Positions 39,236 through 48,565 are shown, counted from the stretch's first letter. The stretch is 64,000 nt of DNA from Chelatococcus reniformis (GCF_014640075.1 NZ_BMGG01000002.1:372001-436000); one strand, 5' to 3'. Numbers and translations: made by a program. Notes: generated from the letters alone by a model not told the origin.

Positions 39236-39634
39236 TCAATACCACCAGCCGGGGCCCCACACGCCGTAGTCCCACGTCGCGTCCGCGTTCATCTGAGCGG
39301 CGAGCAGGTCCTGCGAGCTGATACGCTGCTCGAAGTTGAGGCCCTGGAAGGTCTGAAAGGCCTGCTGGCTGCCGTAGTAGAGGCACTTGCAGACGAGCGG
39401 GTCGGCGTAGACGAAGACCGTCTGGCCATTCACGGTGCGCGGAACGAAGGTGTTCGGCGGCAGCTTCTGCAGGTTGGCGAGCTTCTCGGGCGTATCGGCC
39501 AGGCGGATCTTGAAGCCGGCCGCCGCCATCATGTCCTCCTTACGCGTCGTGGTGGACTGGCAGGCGCCCACGGCGAGCGCCGCGACCAGAGCGGCCGCGA
39601 GGGGAAGGGAACTCAAGGAGAACGCAGTTCGCAT
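39236..39634 (-). CDS. Hypothetical lipoprotein, 132 aa
   Basis: A signal peptide ending in a lipobox (ALAVGAC) makes it a probable lipoprotein with the cysteine at residue 25. The mature part has NTFVPRTVNGQTVFVYADPL, then VCKCLYYGSQQAFQTF and a tryptophan/tyrosine-rich end (WDYGVWGPGWWY). No family recognised. GAGG lies 8-9 bases before the ATG. It stands alone. Confidence 0.75.
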   Translation of the reverse strand: MRTAFSLSSLPLAAALVAALAVGACQSTTTRKEDMMAAAGFKIRLADTPEKLANLQKLPPNTFVPRTVNGQTVFVYADPLVCKCLYYGSQQAFQTFQGLNFEQRISSQDLLAAQMNADATWDYGVWGPGWWY

Positions 39635-39818
39635 GACAATTGCCTCGTTGTTGCCTTATGCCCGCGAACCGCGACGACGCCCCAGCTGCGCAGTCCTGTT
39701 GGGCACCGACGCGTAACGTCTTTTCGGAGGCGTCACAAGCCAAGCGCGTGCCGCGGTGCGAGCGAAGATGGCGAGGCTCACTGCGGCCAGGGATCGGCTG
39801 GCGGGGCTGTCACGATTG

Positions 39819-40382
39819 TCAGGCGAAGAGCTCAGGCTCGCGGCGCAGCAGTGCTTGCACCAGGAAGGCCGTCTTCATGTCATCGAGAGCGCCGGAATCG
39901 AGCTGCTGCAGCAGGAGCTTGAGCGGCATCTCGACCACGGTGATATTCTCGTGTTCGTCGGCCAGCCCTCCGCCGGACGCCACCCGGTCGGCCGCGGTCA
40001 CCGGCGCCAGGAAGAGGTGCAGCCGTTCCGTCGAGATGCCGGGCATCGTCCACAGCGTCGACACGGGGACGAGCTCGCCGATGCGCAGCCCCGCCTCCTC
40101 CATGCCCTCACGGCGTGCGCATTCCTCCGGCGACGTGCTCTCGATGCGTCCCGCCGGGGCCTCCAGCAACTCTGCCGGGCCGCCACTGTGCAGGACGGGC
40201 GTCCTGAGCTGCCGCACCAGGATGGCGACGCGCCGCTGCCGGTCATAGGGCAGCACCACCGCCGCGACGCCGTGATCCTCGATTTCGCGGCTGATCAGCG
40301 TGCCATCGGCCAGGCGCACTTGGGCGAGCAGCAGCCGGCCCCAGCCCTGATAGACGGTCTTGATGTCTTCGATTTGGCTCAA
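39819..40382 (-). CDS. Nudix hydrolase, ADP-ribose pyrophosphatase-like
   Basis: 187 residues. The Nudix box is GRIESTSPEECARREGMEEA near residue 85: the REGMEEAG helix keeps its metal glutamates, but the segment between the first glycine and the helix is one residue shorter than the canonical 23-residue box. LLEAPAGRIE and the trailing ISTERLHLFLAPVT fit ADP-ribose pyrophosphatases that hydrolyse ADP-ribose or related nucleotide sugars. The start is TTG, with GGAGCGGA upstream; no ATG or GTG fits the family start. Confidence 0.83.
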   Translation of the reverse strand: MSQIEDIKTVYQGWGRLLLAQVRLADGTLISREIEDHGVAAVVLPYDRQRRVAILVRQLRTPVLHSGGPAELLEAPAGRIESTSPEECARREGMEEAGLRIGELVPVSTLWTMPGISTERLHLFLAPVTAADRVASGGGLADEHENITVVEMPLKLLLQQLDSGALDDMKTAFLVQALLRREPELFA

Positions 40383-40490
40383 CGTCCGCTCCGCTCGGAT
40401 GCCGACGGAGCTATGACATCGAAACCGACGAGCGGCCAGCGTGCCCTGGCGTGGCCGGACGTCTGCGGCTCCCGCAGCCGTGAGCCAGGG

Positions 40491-40739
40491 TCATCCGACC
40501 TGAAGGCGGATGAGATCGCGCTTGGCGAAGGGAGCGCACGAGCTGTACGAGGACTGGTTGTCCCAGGCGGCGAAGACCACGTCTCCGACCACCTTGAGCA
40601 CCACCATTTCCTGGCTGCCGCTGCGCAGCATCACCACGTCGCCGGCGCGCAGGTCCACCTCGGGTGCGGCCAGGCGTCCATCCTCGGCGGCGCCGGCGCT
40701 GGCTGCCATCACAAGTTCGGGAGTTGAAGTGACCATCAT
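40491..40739 (-). CDS. DUF2158-like small protein, 82 aa
   Basis: The C-terminal 50 residues read LRAGDVVMLRSGSQEMVVLK, then VVFAAWDNQSSYSSCAPFAK and DLIRL, a small beta-barrel-like pattern resembling DUF2158 (YodC-type) proteins. The N-terminus is Ala-rich and less certain. GAGGG lies ahead of the start. The function is unknown. Confidence 0.65.
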   Translation of the reverse strand: MMVTSTPELVMAASAGAAEDGRLAAPEVDLRAGDVVMLRSGSQEMVVLKVVGDVVFAAWDNQSSYSSCAPFAKRDLIRLQVG

Positions 40740-40908
40740 CGTCGAGCCCTCAGCGTGTTAAAACATCGTTAAGGATTTATTGTTCCGTCTGAGGTGCTCG
40801 GGCGCACATGGATGATTCGCTGCACTGCGGCGGTCGGGTCTCGGCGCATCTTGCGGCGGAGTGCAAAGGGCACTACCCGTTCCGGATCGCCTTGCTCAGG
40901 AGCCCTGC

Positions 40909-41307
40909 ATGAAGCTCAACCGGTGCCTCGCCCTTGTCACGACGCTGGTTTGTGCAATGGGGGCGACCGCGGCCTCGGCCGATCCGCAATACCGGATCGC
41001 CATCGGCAAGAGTGGCCACAGTGCGATCTACGTCCGCAATCCGGATCCGGTCGGCTATCGCAACTGCACCTTGAAGGTGCAGTTCATCACCGACTTCTTG
41101 ACACCGCAGATGACCACCTACCGCTTCGGGCTGCCGCCCGCCTCCGGCGAGCGGCGCATCACCGATTTCAACTTGCGGCACTACAACACGCGGGTCGAGC
41201 CGGACGTCGACCTGGCGTGCAGCAACTGCGACAGCCAGCTGGAGGCTGCGGTTCGCAGGGACTGTCCGGTCGTCGCCTACCAGCCGCGCCATCGCGTCTA
41301 CAAGTAG
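40909..41307 (+). CDS. Hypothetical secreted protein, 132 aa
   Basis: A signal peptide (CLALVTTLVCAMGATAASA, probable cut before DPQYRIA) is followed by a mature domain of ~105 residues with four cysteines (NCTLK, LACSNCDS, RDCPVV) and a beta-rich look. CAGGAG lies 6 bases before the ATG at 40909. No family recognised. Longer frames upstream are less likely. Confidence 0.75.
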   Translation: MKLNRCLALVTTLVCAMGATAASADPQYRIAIGKSGHSAIYVRNPDPVGYRNCTLKVQFITDFLTPQMTTYRFGLPPASGERRITDFNLRHYNTRVEPDVDLACSNCDSQLEAAVRRDCPVVAYQPRHRVYK

Positions 41308-41437
41308 CGCCGGTCGGCGCCGGGACGGGCGTGCCTCCGATGTCGGCCTGCCGCCGACGCGTTCTCCGTCGGAAGGGGAACATCGATGGCTGGGCGGATC
41401 CGTGATCGCGCGGTGCGGCTGCGGCCGCACCGCGACG

Positions 41438-42895
41438 TCAGCCCAGGCTGCTGACGTATTTGACCTGCTGGAAGGCCTCGAGCCCTTCGATGCCGCCTTC
41501 CCGGCCCATGCCGCTGTCGCGCACGCCGCCGAAGGGGGTCTCGGGCAAGGAGGCCTGCCAGTGGTTGAGGACGACGTTGCCGGCGTCGATCCCCGCCGCC
41601 GCGCGCTCGGCCAGGCGGCTGTCGTGGGTCATGGCATAGGCGGCAAGGCCCACCGGAAGGCGGTTGGCCAAGGCGAGCGCCTCGTCGACATCGTCGAATG
41701 GCTTGAGCAGGGCGAGCGGGCCGAAGGGCTCCTCGTTGGCGGCCAGGCAATCGTCGGGTGCGTCGCGCAGCACGGTCGGTGCATAGAAGAAGCCGTGGTT
41801 GCCGCGCCGCTTGCCGCCGGCTGCGATGGTAACGCCGCGCGCCCGCGCGTCGGCGACCAGCCGGTCCATGGCGTCGATCCGGCGGCTCGTGGCGAGCGGC
41901 CCCATGCGCGTCGCCGGGTCGAAGCCGTCGCCGACGGTGATTGACGCCGCGGCGGCCGCGAACGCATCGGCAAAGCGATCGTAGATCGAGCGGTGCACGT
42001 AAAAGCGCGTCGGCGACGTGCAGATTTGGCCGGCATTGCGGAACTTGGCCGCCGCCGCCGCCCGGGCCGTCGCCTCGGCGTCCACGTCGCCGAAGACGAG
42101 CACCGGCGCATGGCCGCCGAGCTCCATGGTCATCGGCTTGAGGCCGAGCGCAGCCTGGGCGGCGAGCTGCCGGCCGACCGCGGTCGAGCCGGTGAAGGTG
42201 ACGCCGCGGATGATGGGAGAGGCGAGCAGCGTCTCGGAAATGAAGGCGGGATTGCCGAAGACGACGCTCAGGACGCCGGGTGGCAGGCCCGCCTCGTGGA
42301 GGATGCGGGCCATGGCGAGCGCCGTTGCCGGCGTCTCCTCGGCCGGCTTGATGATCACCGAGCAGCCGGCCGCCAAGGCGCTGGAGATCTTGCGCGCCGG
42401 TGTGATCGCCGGGGCGTTCCAGGGCGCGAAGGCGGCGATGGGCCCGAGGGGCTCGCGCAGCGCCAGCTGCCGGATGCCGCTCTGCCGCGCCGGGATGACG
42501 CGGCCGTAGGCGCGCCGGCCCTCCTCGGCGTTCCACTCGAACAGGCCGGCGGCGGTCTCGACCTCCACGCGCGCCTCCCCGAGCGGCTTGCCGAGCTCCA
42601 GCGTGATCAGGGTGGCGATGGCCTCCGCCTGCTCCCGCATCAGGTCCGCGGCCCGACGCAACACGCGCCCGCGCTCCAGCGGGGAGGTTCCCCGCCAGAG
42701 GCGGAAGCCGTCGGCACCCGCCGCCATCGCGGCGGCGAGGTCGTCCGCTGTGGCGTGCGGCAGCGCGCCGAGGACGGCCTCGGTCGCCGGGTTCAGCACC
42801 GGCGTCGTCGCTCGACCGCCGGCGGCGACGAAACGGCCGGCGATGAACAGCGCCAGGGCGGGATAGGCGGCGGCGGGCAATGGCGTGGCTCTCAT
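41438..42895 (-). CDS. NAD(P)-dependent aldehyde dehydrogenase (succinate-semialdehyde type)
   Basis: 485 residues of the ALDH fold. ELGGHAPVLVFGDVDAE carries the general-base glutamate and KFRNAGQICTSPTRFYVH the catalytic cysteine; FAPWNAPAITPARKISSALA is the NAD-binding region. The sequence is closest to NAD(P)-dependent succinate- or glutarate-semialdehyde dehydrogenases, but the family accepts many aldehydes. It is the last gene of the leftward five-gene operon, 17 bases after the alpha/beta-hydrolase stop, so the substrate is probably an aldehyde made in that pathway. Confidence 0.92.
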   Translation of the reverse strand: MRATPLPAAAYPALALFIAGRFVAAGGRATTPVLNPATEAVLGALPHATADDLAAAMAAGADGFRLWRGTSPLERGRVLRRAADLMREQAEAIATLITLELGKPLGEARVEVETAAGLFEWNAEEGRRAYGRVIPARQSGIRQLALREPLGPIAAFAPWNAPAITPARKISSALAAGCSVIIKPAEETPATALAMARILHEAGLPPGVLSVVFGNPAFISETLLASPIIRGVTFTGSTAVGRQLAAQAALGLKPMTMELGGHAPVLVFGDVDAEATARAAAAAKFRNAGQICTSPTRFYVHRSIYDRFADAFAAAAASITVGDGFDPATRMGPLATSRRIDAMDRLVADARARGVTIAAGGKRRGNHGFFYAPTVLRDAPDDCLAANEEPFGPLALLKPFDDVDEALALANRLPVGLAAYAMTHDSRLAERAAAGIDAGNVVLNHWQASLPETPFGGVRDSGMGREGGIEGLEAFQQVKYVSSLG

Positions 42896-42911
42896 GGGAG
42901 GTCCTGCCGCG

Positions 42912-43790
42912 TCACGCGGCGCGCGTGCCGGCCTCGATGCGCTCGAGGACGGGCTTGAGATAGCCGAGGAAGGCGGCCGGGTCCTCGCTCATGGGAAAGT
43001 GGCCGAGGCCCTTCATGATGGTGGCGTCGGCACCCTTGATGCGGGTCACGAGATCGAGCGTGTCGGCCGGCGTGCAGGAATAGTCGTATTCGCCGGTCAA
43101 GAGGTAGAGCGGGCAGCGGCTGGTATCGATGGCGCCGACCCGGCCGCGGATGTCGCCGTCGATCTTGTAGAAGTGCAGATCGCCTTTGAAGATGCCGGGG
43201 CCGCCCTGCATGTAGTGCCACAGGGTCTCCCAGCGCTCCGCCTCGGGCGACGCCGGTCCCATGAGCCCGGAGACGATGGAGGCGCAGACCTCGCCGCCGT
43301 GCACGTCCGGCCGGTGCGCCCAGGTAATATCGTAATAGGGGTCGACGTGGGCGCCGGATTGGAGGCCGATGATGGCGCGGAAGCGCTCGGGGTGGTCGAG
43401 AGCGAGGTTGAGCACCACGCGACCGCCGATCGAGCAGCCCATGACCACCGGCCGGTCCAGCGCGAGCGCGTCGGCCACGGTGAGGATCATCTCGACGTAG
43501 GCCTTGGTGGTCAGCTGGTACTCCTCCTCGTGCCAGCCGGCCGGCGGCGACGACTTGCCGTGCCAGGGCATGTCGAAGGAGATCACCCGGAAGCGCTGGA
43601 GGATGTCGTCGCTGGTCATCAGGCCGCGGTATTGGCGCCCGTCCGAGCCTGCCGTGTGCAGGCAGAGGAGGGGGATGCCCTGGCCGGCCTCCTCCACATA
43701 GATGCGGTGCGGCCGGCCGAAGAGGTCGAGGTTGAGATAGCGGCCGACGATCGGATCGAAGTGCGGGATCATGGCTTGTTGCAAAGTCAT
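42912..43790 (-). CDS. Alpha/beta-fold hydrolase
   Basis: 292 residues. The nucleophile elbow is VVMGCSIGGRVVLNLALDHP, the oxyanion region LLCLHTAGSDGRQ, and the catalytic histidine in GLGHFPMSEDP near the end. The sequence resembles ring-cleavage-product or lactone hydrolases. It begins four bases inside the preceding gene (ATGA) and ends just before the aldehyde dehydrogenase. In context it likely hydrolyses an ester, lactone or C-C bond of the pathway intermediate. Confidence 0.88.
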   Translation of the reverse strand: MTLQQAMIPHFDPIVGRYLNLDLFGRPHRIYVEEAGQGIPLLCLHTAGSDGRQYRGLMTSDDILQRFRVISFDMPWHGKSSPPAGWHEEEYQLTTKAYVEMILTVADALALDRPVVMGCSIGGRVVLNLALDHPERFRAIIGLQSGAHVDPYYDITWAHRPDVHGGEVCASIVSGLMGPASPEAERWETLWHYMQGGPGIFKGDLHFYKIDGDIRGRVGAIDTSRCPLYLLTGEYDYSCTPADTLDLVTRIKGADATIMKGLGHFPMSEDPAAFLGYLKPVLERIEAGTRAA

Positions 43791-44155
43791 GGCTTGGCCT
43801 CCAGCGGCCGGAGGGAGGCGAAGGCCTCCTTGATGTAGCGCAGGTTGGCCATCAGCGGCTGGAGATCGCCCTCGATGCGCAGCAGCCGCTGCTTCAGCAG
43901 CCCGAACAGGTCCTGGTAGCCGGGCGGCGGCACCGGCTGGAAGAATTGCTCCCAGGCCTCCTTCGGCGCGCGGAGCGCGAAGCTCCAGCTCGGCATGACG
44001 AAAGGCCCGCTCGTCACCGCCGCGATGCGCCCCTGCACGACGTCGACCAGGTAGGCCTCGGGCCCCAACTCGACCAGGAAGCGGGTGGTCAGGTAGCGCC
44101 CCCGATGCACCAGGCTCGCCTTGCCGTTCACCGTCTCGACCAATCTGTCGATCAT
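43787..44155 (-). CDS. Small SCP2-like protein, 122 aa
   Basis: 122 residues: LVETVNGKASLVHRGRYLTT, RFLVELGPEAYLVDVVQGRI, GPFVMPSWSFALRAPKEAWE, FQPVPPPGYQDLFGLLKQRL. The alternating beta-strand and helix pattern and hydrophobic content resemble SCP2 sterol-carrier domains, which bind acyl-CoA or lipids. The match is weak. It overlaps both operon neighbours by four bases (ATGA), so it is expected to be made in fixed ratio with the synthetase and hydrolase. Confidence 0.6.
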   Translation of the reverse strand: MIDRLVETVNGKASLVHRGRYLTTRFLVELGPEAYLVDVVQGRIAAVTSGPFVMPSWSFALRAPKEAWEQFFQPVPPPGYQDLFGLLKQRLLRIEGDLQPLMANLRYIKEAFASLRPLEAKP

Positions 44156-46296
44156 CGGTCTCCCTCCTCGTCGCCCCGGGTGGTGGTGTTGTCCTTGAGC
44201 CGAACGACCGCGTCGACGGCCTCCACGCCTTGTCCGACCGGGCCGATCAGCAGCGGATTGACCTCGGCCTCATAGATGCCGGGATCGGCCAGGCCGGCCA
44301 GGTGCGACATGGCGACCAGCACCTGCGCCAGCGCCTCCATGTCGCCGGCCGGCCGGCCGCGATACCCCTCCAGCGCCCGCAGGCCCTTCACCTCGGCAAT
44401 CATCGCCCACGCCGTCTCGGTGTCGATGGGAGCGGCGCGCAGCGACCGGTCGCGGTAGAGCTCCGTCAGCACGCCGCCGGCCGCCAGCATGATGAGCGGG
44501 CCGACCTGCGGATCGACCCGGTAGCCGACCAGCGCTTCGCCGAGGGCCGCGCGCATGGGCTGCACCAACACCCGCTCGGCGCTCACGCCGTGGCGCGCCG
44601 CCGCGGCGGCGATATCGCGGATGGCGCGATCCAGCTCCTCCCGTCCGGTGATGGCGAGGACGACACCGCCGACGTCCGACTTGTGGGTCACGGCGTGCGA
44701 CAGCAGCTTGGCGGCGACAGGGTAGGCGAACGGCAGCTCGGCCGGGACGGGCTCGCCGATGGTCAGCGCGACGGCGGGCGCATGGGGAACGCCCAGGCGG
44801 CCGAGCACGCCGTAGGCCTCGAGCTCGTCGAGGCTCGAGCCGGGGAGGGCCGGCGCCACGGCCGGCCGCGCGATCGCCGTGGGCGGGCGGCGCAGCAGCG
44901 CGGCACCGACCGCATCGGCGCAGCTCTCGGGGGTGCGGAAGGCCGGCACGCCGGCCTCCTCGAGCCGGCGAAGCGCTTCCGGCGCCTCCGGCACGATGAA
45001 GGCGGCGAGCGGCTTGGTGGCGCCGAGGCTGGCGGCGATCGGGGCGACAGCCAGGTCCGGCCGCGAACGCGCCGACGAGCCGACGACGGCAAGCACCAGG
45101 TCGAACTCCGGGGCGGCCAGCAGGGTGTCGAGCGCCGCCTTCATCACCGGCGGCCGGGTGCCGGCCAGCGTCAGGTCGACGATGCGGCCGTGCGCCGCCT
45201 CCACTCCTGCTGCGGCCAGGCGCCGAAACGTCTCCTCGCTCGGGGCCGCAACATCGATGCCGCGCAGGGCCAGCTGGTCGACGGCCATGGCGGCGCCGCC
45301 GCCCGTGGTGGTGACCACGCCCACGGTGGGCACGCGGCTTGCCGCGCGGCGCGGCTGCGTCCGCCGCAGCAGCGCCGGCGCCTCCAGCAGGCCCTCGAAG
45401 GTGTCGACGCGGGCGATGCCGAGGTCCGAGAGGAAGGCGTCGACGGCCGCGTCCTCGCCGGCGAGCGCGCCGGTATGGGACACGGCGAGCTCCGCCGCCG
45501 CGGCCGAGCGCCCGAGCTTGTAGGCCACGATCGGTTTGCCGCGCCGCGCCGCCTCCAGCGCGAAGGCGCGCAGGTCGTCGGCGCGGCGGATGCCCTCGAG
45601 GAACAGCAGGTAGGCGTCGATGCCGGGGTCGTCGAGTGTCGCCGTGCAGATCTCGCCGATGCCGAGGTCGACCTCGCCGCCCACCGACACCAGGCCGGCA
45701 AAGCCGATGCCGCGGGCCTTGCCGCGCGACACCAGGGCGCCGATGAGGCTGCCGCTCTGGGAGGCGACGAAGGTGCCGCCTGCCGGCAGGCCCGGCTCGG
45801 CGAAAGCCGCATTGGCGGTTAGCACCAGGCGGGCGCGCCCGTTGACGACGCCGAGGCTCGACGGCCCCAGGATGCGCAGGCCGGTCTCGGCGGCGATCCG
45901 CGCCAGGCTGGCCTGCCGGGCCTGCCCCTCCGCACCGGCGTCGGAAAAGCCGGCGGCGAGCACGGTGGCGACCTTGACGCCGGCCGCCGCGCACTCGGCT
46001 ACGGCGGCGACCGCCGCATCGGTCGGCGTCAGGATGAAGGCATGCTCGGGCGCCTCCGGCAGATCGGCCAGCGATCGCCAGGCGCGCTCGCCCTGCACGC
46101 TGTCACGCCGGGCGTTCACGGGAAAGATCGTTCCCTCGTAGCCGGCCGCGCGGAGGAATTGCAGCGGCCGGCCGGCCGTCTTGGCCGCTTCGTCCGAGGC
46201 GCCGACGAGGGCGATGCTGCGCGGTGCCAGCAGCGCATCGATGAAGCGACGGCCGCCGGCCTCTGTTCCGACGATGTTAGCCGACCTTTGCGGCAT
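44152..46296 (-). CDS. ADP-forming acyl-CoA synthetase (acetate-CoA ligase family)
   Basis: 714 residues with both halves fused: CoA-binding Rossmann and two succinyl-CoA-ligase-like domains (LAPRSIALVGASDEAAKTAG near residue 25, then SHTGALAGEDAAVDAFLSDL with the phospho-relay histidine near 270) and a C-terminal ATP-grasp domain (~480-700; VAAKLLSHAVTHKSDVGGVV). These enzymes turn an acid plus CoA plus ATP into acyl-CoA, ADP and phosphate, or run in reverse. The acid is unknown. It overlaps the acyl-CoA dehydrogenase by 20 bases and the SCP2-like gene by 4, so it is a core operon member. Confidence 0.9.
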   Translation of the reverse strand: MPQRSANIVGTEAGGRRFIDALLAPRSIALVGASDEAAKTAGRPLQFLRAAGYEGTIFPVNARRDSVQGERAWRSLADLPEAPEHAFILTPTDAAVAAVAECAAAGVKVATVLAAGFSDAGAEGQARQASLARIAAETGLRILGPSSLGVVNGRARLVLTANAAFAEPGLPAGGTFVASQSGSLIGALVSRGKARGIGFAGLVSVGGEVDLGIGEICTATLDDPGIDAYLLFLEGIRRADDLRAFALEAARRGKPIVAYKLGRSAAAAELAVSHTGALAGEDAAVDAFLSDLGIARVDTFEGLLEAPALLRRTQPRRAASRVPTVGVVTTTGGGAAMAVDQLALRGIDVAAPSEETFRRLAAAGVEAAHGRIVDLTLAGTRPPVMKAALDTLLAAPEFDLVLAVVGSSARSRPDLAVAPIAASLGATKPLAAFIVPEAPEALRRLEEAGVPAFRTPESCADAVGAALLRRPPTAIARPAVAPALPGSSLDELEAYGVLGRLGVPHAPAVALTIGEPVPAELPFAYPVAAKLLSHAVTHKSDVGGVVLAITGREELDRAIRDIAAAAARHGVSAERVLVQPMRAALGEALVGYRVDPQVGPLIMLAAGGVLTELYRDRSLRAAPIDTETAWAMIAEVKGLRALEGYRGRPAGDMEALAQVLVAMSHLAGLADPGIYEAEVNPLLIGPVGQGVEAVDAVVRLKDNTTTRGDEEGDR

Positions 46297-47443
46297 GGGG
46301 CGCTCTCTGCTCGAATCGACGATCGAAGATATGCTCCGCGACGCGGTTCTTGAGGATCTCGGTCGAGCCGCCGGCGATCATCCAGCCGCGCGTGCGCCGC
46401 ATGCAGTATTCGGCCAGGGCCTCGGTGCTGTAGCCCATGCCGCCCATCACCTGCACCGCCTCGTTGGCGGCGTCGAAGCCGGCCTGGTTGCAGGCGAGCT
46501 TGGCCATGGTGGTGTCGATCGCCGTGGGCAACTCCCCGGGCGGTGCCGACGCCGCGCGGTAGAGCAGCATCTGCGCTGCCTCCAGCTTCAGATACGCGTC
46601 TGCGAATTTCCATTGCAGCCCCTGGAACTCGCACAGCGGCCGGCCGAACTGCTGCCGCTCGAGAGCGTGCCGGCGGGCCAGCTCGAAGGCGTAGCGGCCG
46701 ACGGCCAGGGCGCGAGAGGCATTGCCGATGCGCTCGACGTTGAAGCCGGCGATCTGCTTCTTGAAGCCGCCGGGCCCGAGCAGGACGTTTTCGGCGGGGA
46801 TGCGACAATCCTCGAAATAGAGCTGCGACCATTCCTCGCCGCTCATGAACGCCGATGGCCGGCCCACCGTGAAGCCGGGCGTGTCGCGCTCCACCAGCAC
46901 CGAGCCGATGCCGCCGACCCCCGGGCCGAAGCGCACATAGATCAGGAACAGCGTGGCGTCCGGGCTATGCGTCGAGAACACCTTGGTGCCGTTGATGACG
47001 TAGCCGGCGCCGTCCTGGCGCGCGCTCGTCTTGAGGTCGGTCGCGGCCGATCCGGCCTCGGGCTCGCTCATGCCGAGGCTGATGACCTTTCGGCCGGCGA
47101 GGAGATCGGGCAGGAAGCGCTGCTTCTGCTCGGGGCTCGCGTATTCGGCGAAGGTGCGGATCGGGCCGAAGTTGCCCGCCTGCACCACGTCGGCGCTGCG
47201 GGGACAGACCGACGCCACCTGCTCGATGGCGATGACGGCATCCATCAGCGTGCCGCCCTGGCCACCGTCCGCCGCCGGCATGGTGATGCCGAGCAGGCCC
47301 TGGGCCCCGAACAGCGCGGCCACGTCGAAGGGGAAGCGGGGATTATGGGCCCGTTCGCGGGCGGCCGCGGCCAGATTGTCGTCCGCCAGCCGCCGCACGG
47401 AGGAGGCGAACAGCCGCTGCTCCTCGTTGAGTGTGAAATCCAT
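46277..47443 (-). CDS. Acyl-CoA dehydrogenase
   Basis: 388 residues, the first gene of the operon. FAD- and substrate-binding marks: GMSEPEAGSAATDLKTSARQ, YVINGTKVFSTHSPDATL, and the C-terminal VMGGMGYSTEALAEYCMRRT, WMIAGGSTEILKNRVAEHIF. The latter contains the catalytic-glutamate-region AGGSTEI, as in CaiA/FadE-type enzymes. It introduces a double bond in an acyl-CoA, giving electrons to ETF. GGAG is upstream of the start. It is divergent from a LysR gene with a palindrome in the shared gap. Confidence 0.93.
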   Translation of the reverse strand: MDFTLNEEQRLFASSVRRLADDNLAAAARERAHNPRFPFDVAALFGAQGLLGITMPAADGGQGGTLMDAVIAIEQVASVCPRSADVVQAGNFGPIRTFAEYASPEQKQRFLPDLLAGRKVISLGMSEPEAGSAATDLKTSARQDGAGYVINGTKVFSTHSPDATLFLIYVRFGPGVGGIGSVLVERDTPGFTVGRPSAFMSGEEWSQLYFEDCRIPAENVLLGPGGFKKQIAGFNVERIGNASRALAVGRYAFELARRHALERQQFGRPLCEFQGLQWKFADAYLKLEAAQMLLYRAASAPPGELPTAIDTTMAKLACNQAGFDAANEAVQVMGGMGYSTEALAEYCMRRTRGWMIAGGSTEILKNRVAEHIFDRRFEQRAPHAAKVG

Positions 47444-47556
47444 CGGCAGACCTGCTCCCGGGCTAAGCCCCTTGATGTCGTTGCATGATTTGCCTGGACG
47501 GTTTGCTGCGCAACCGACCAGATGTTAGCTTTGCATGAGTATTTGTGGGGTCGCAC

Positions 47557-47574
47557 TGCTCATGGCTATGAGCA
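47557..47574. promoter_or_regulatory. Palindrome between the operon and its LysR regulator
   Basis: TGCTCAT-GGCT-ATGAGCA is a perfect dyad with 7-bp arms; a half copy (GCATGAG) lies at 47533-47539. It is between the divergent operon and LysR starts, the normal place for a LysR-type binding site. It would be inside the coding frame if the LysR gene began at 47522, which argues for the later start. Confidence 0.6.
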
Positions 47575-47626
47575 TATGTCGGCCCAAGCGGCCGGCCGGG
47601 CCGCGCAGTCGGAAATGGCCAGGCCC

Positions 47627-48535
47627 ATGTCCAGGCGGATGCCGCCGCTCAACCCCCTGCACGTGTTCGAAGTCGCCGCGCGGCTGGGCGGCTTTACGCG
47701 CGCGGCCGAGGAGCTGAACGTCACCCAGTCTGCCGTGAGCCGGCAGGTGGCGGTGCTGGAGAGCTATTTTGGCCAGCGCCTGTTCCAGCGCGACCGCAGC
47801 GGTGCCAGCCTCACCGAGGCGGGGCGTGCCCTGGCGGTGGAGATCGCCGAACCCTTCGCCAGGCTCGCTGCCGCGGGCGGCCGCTTCGCCGAGCGCGAGA
47901 AGACCGATCCGGTGCGCCTGCGCGCCTACACCACCTTCGCCACCCGCTGGCTCATTCCGCGCCTGCCGGCTTTCCGCCTGCTCAACCCCGGCGTCTCCAT
48001 TTTCGTCAGCAACACGGTGAAGCCCGTCGACTTCGAGCGGGAGAACGTGGATCTGGCGATCCAGCTCGGCAGCGGCGATTGGCCGGGCCTTGCGGCGCAC
48101 CTTCTCTTCGCCGACGAGATCGAGCCGATCTGCAGCCCGGCGCTGCTGCGCAAAGGGCCGCCGCTCGAGAGCATCGAGGACCTTTCGGGGCATACGCTGC
48201 TGCACTCCTACTACCGGCGGCGCGACTGGTCCGACTGGCTCACCGAGGCCGGTCATCCAGAGGTGGAGCATGGCCGCTCGCTCGTCTTCGAGAGCTCGAC
48301 CCTGACCTATCAGGCCGCCGTCGAGGGGCTCGGCGTGGCGATCGGCCAGAACCGCCTGCTGGCCGACGAGTTCGCAGACCGGCGTCTCGTCCGTCCCTTT
48401 GCCCATCCGGTGACCCGCAACCTGGCCTACTACGTCGTCTGGCCAGCCGACCGGGAGCCGTCGCGCAAGATGCGGCTCCTGGTGTCGTGGCTGAAGCAGG
48501 AGGCGGACGGCGCCGGCGCGCCGCCGTCTGCGTAG
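47627..48535 (+). CDS. LysR-family (GcvA-like) transcriptional regulator
   Basis: 302 residues from the ATG at 47627, the usual length. The helix-turn-helix is PLHVFEVAARLGGFTRAAEE then LNVTQSAVSRQVAVLE, and the effector domain begins at PVRLRAYTTFATRWLIPRLP, typical of GcvA-like regulators. The frame is open upstream to 47522, but those residues contain the operator palindrome. It probably controls the divergent five-gene operon, with an acid or CoA-ester intermediate as effector (inferred). Confidence 0.88.
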   Translation: MSRRMPPLNPLHVFEVAARLGGFTRAAEELNVTQSAVSRQVAVLESYFGQRLFQRDRSGASLTEAGRALAVEIAEPFARLAAAGGRFAEREKTDPVRLRAYTTFATRWLIPRLPAFRLLNPGVSIFVSNTVKPVDFERENVDLAIQLGSGDWPGLAAHLLFADEIEPICSPALLRKGPPLESIEDLSGHTLLHSYYRRRDWSDWLTEAGHPEVEHGRSLVFESSTLTYQAAVEGLGVAIGQNRLLADEFADRRLVRPFAHPVTRNLAYYVVWPADREPSRKMRLLVSWLKQEADGAGAPPSA

Positions 48536-48565
48536 GCATGCGCCTCCGCGCCGCGACCCGCCGCG

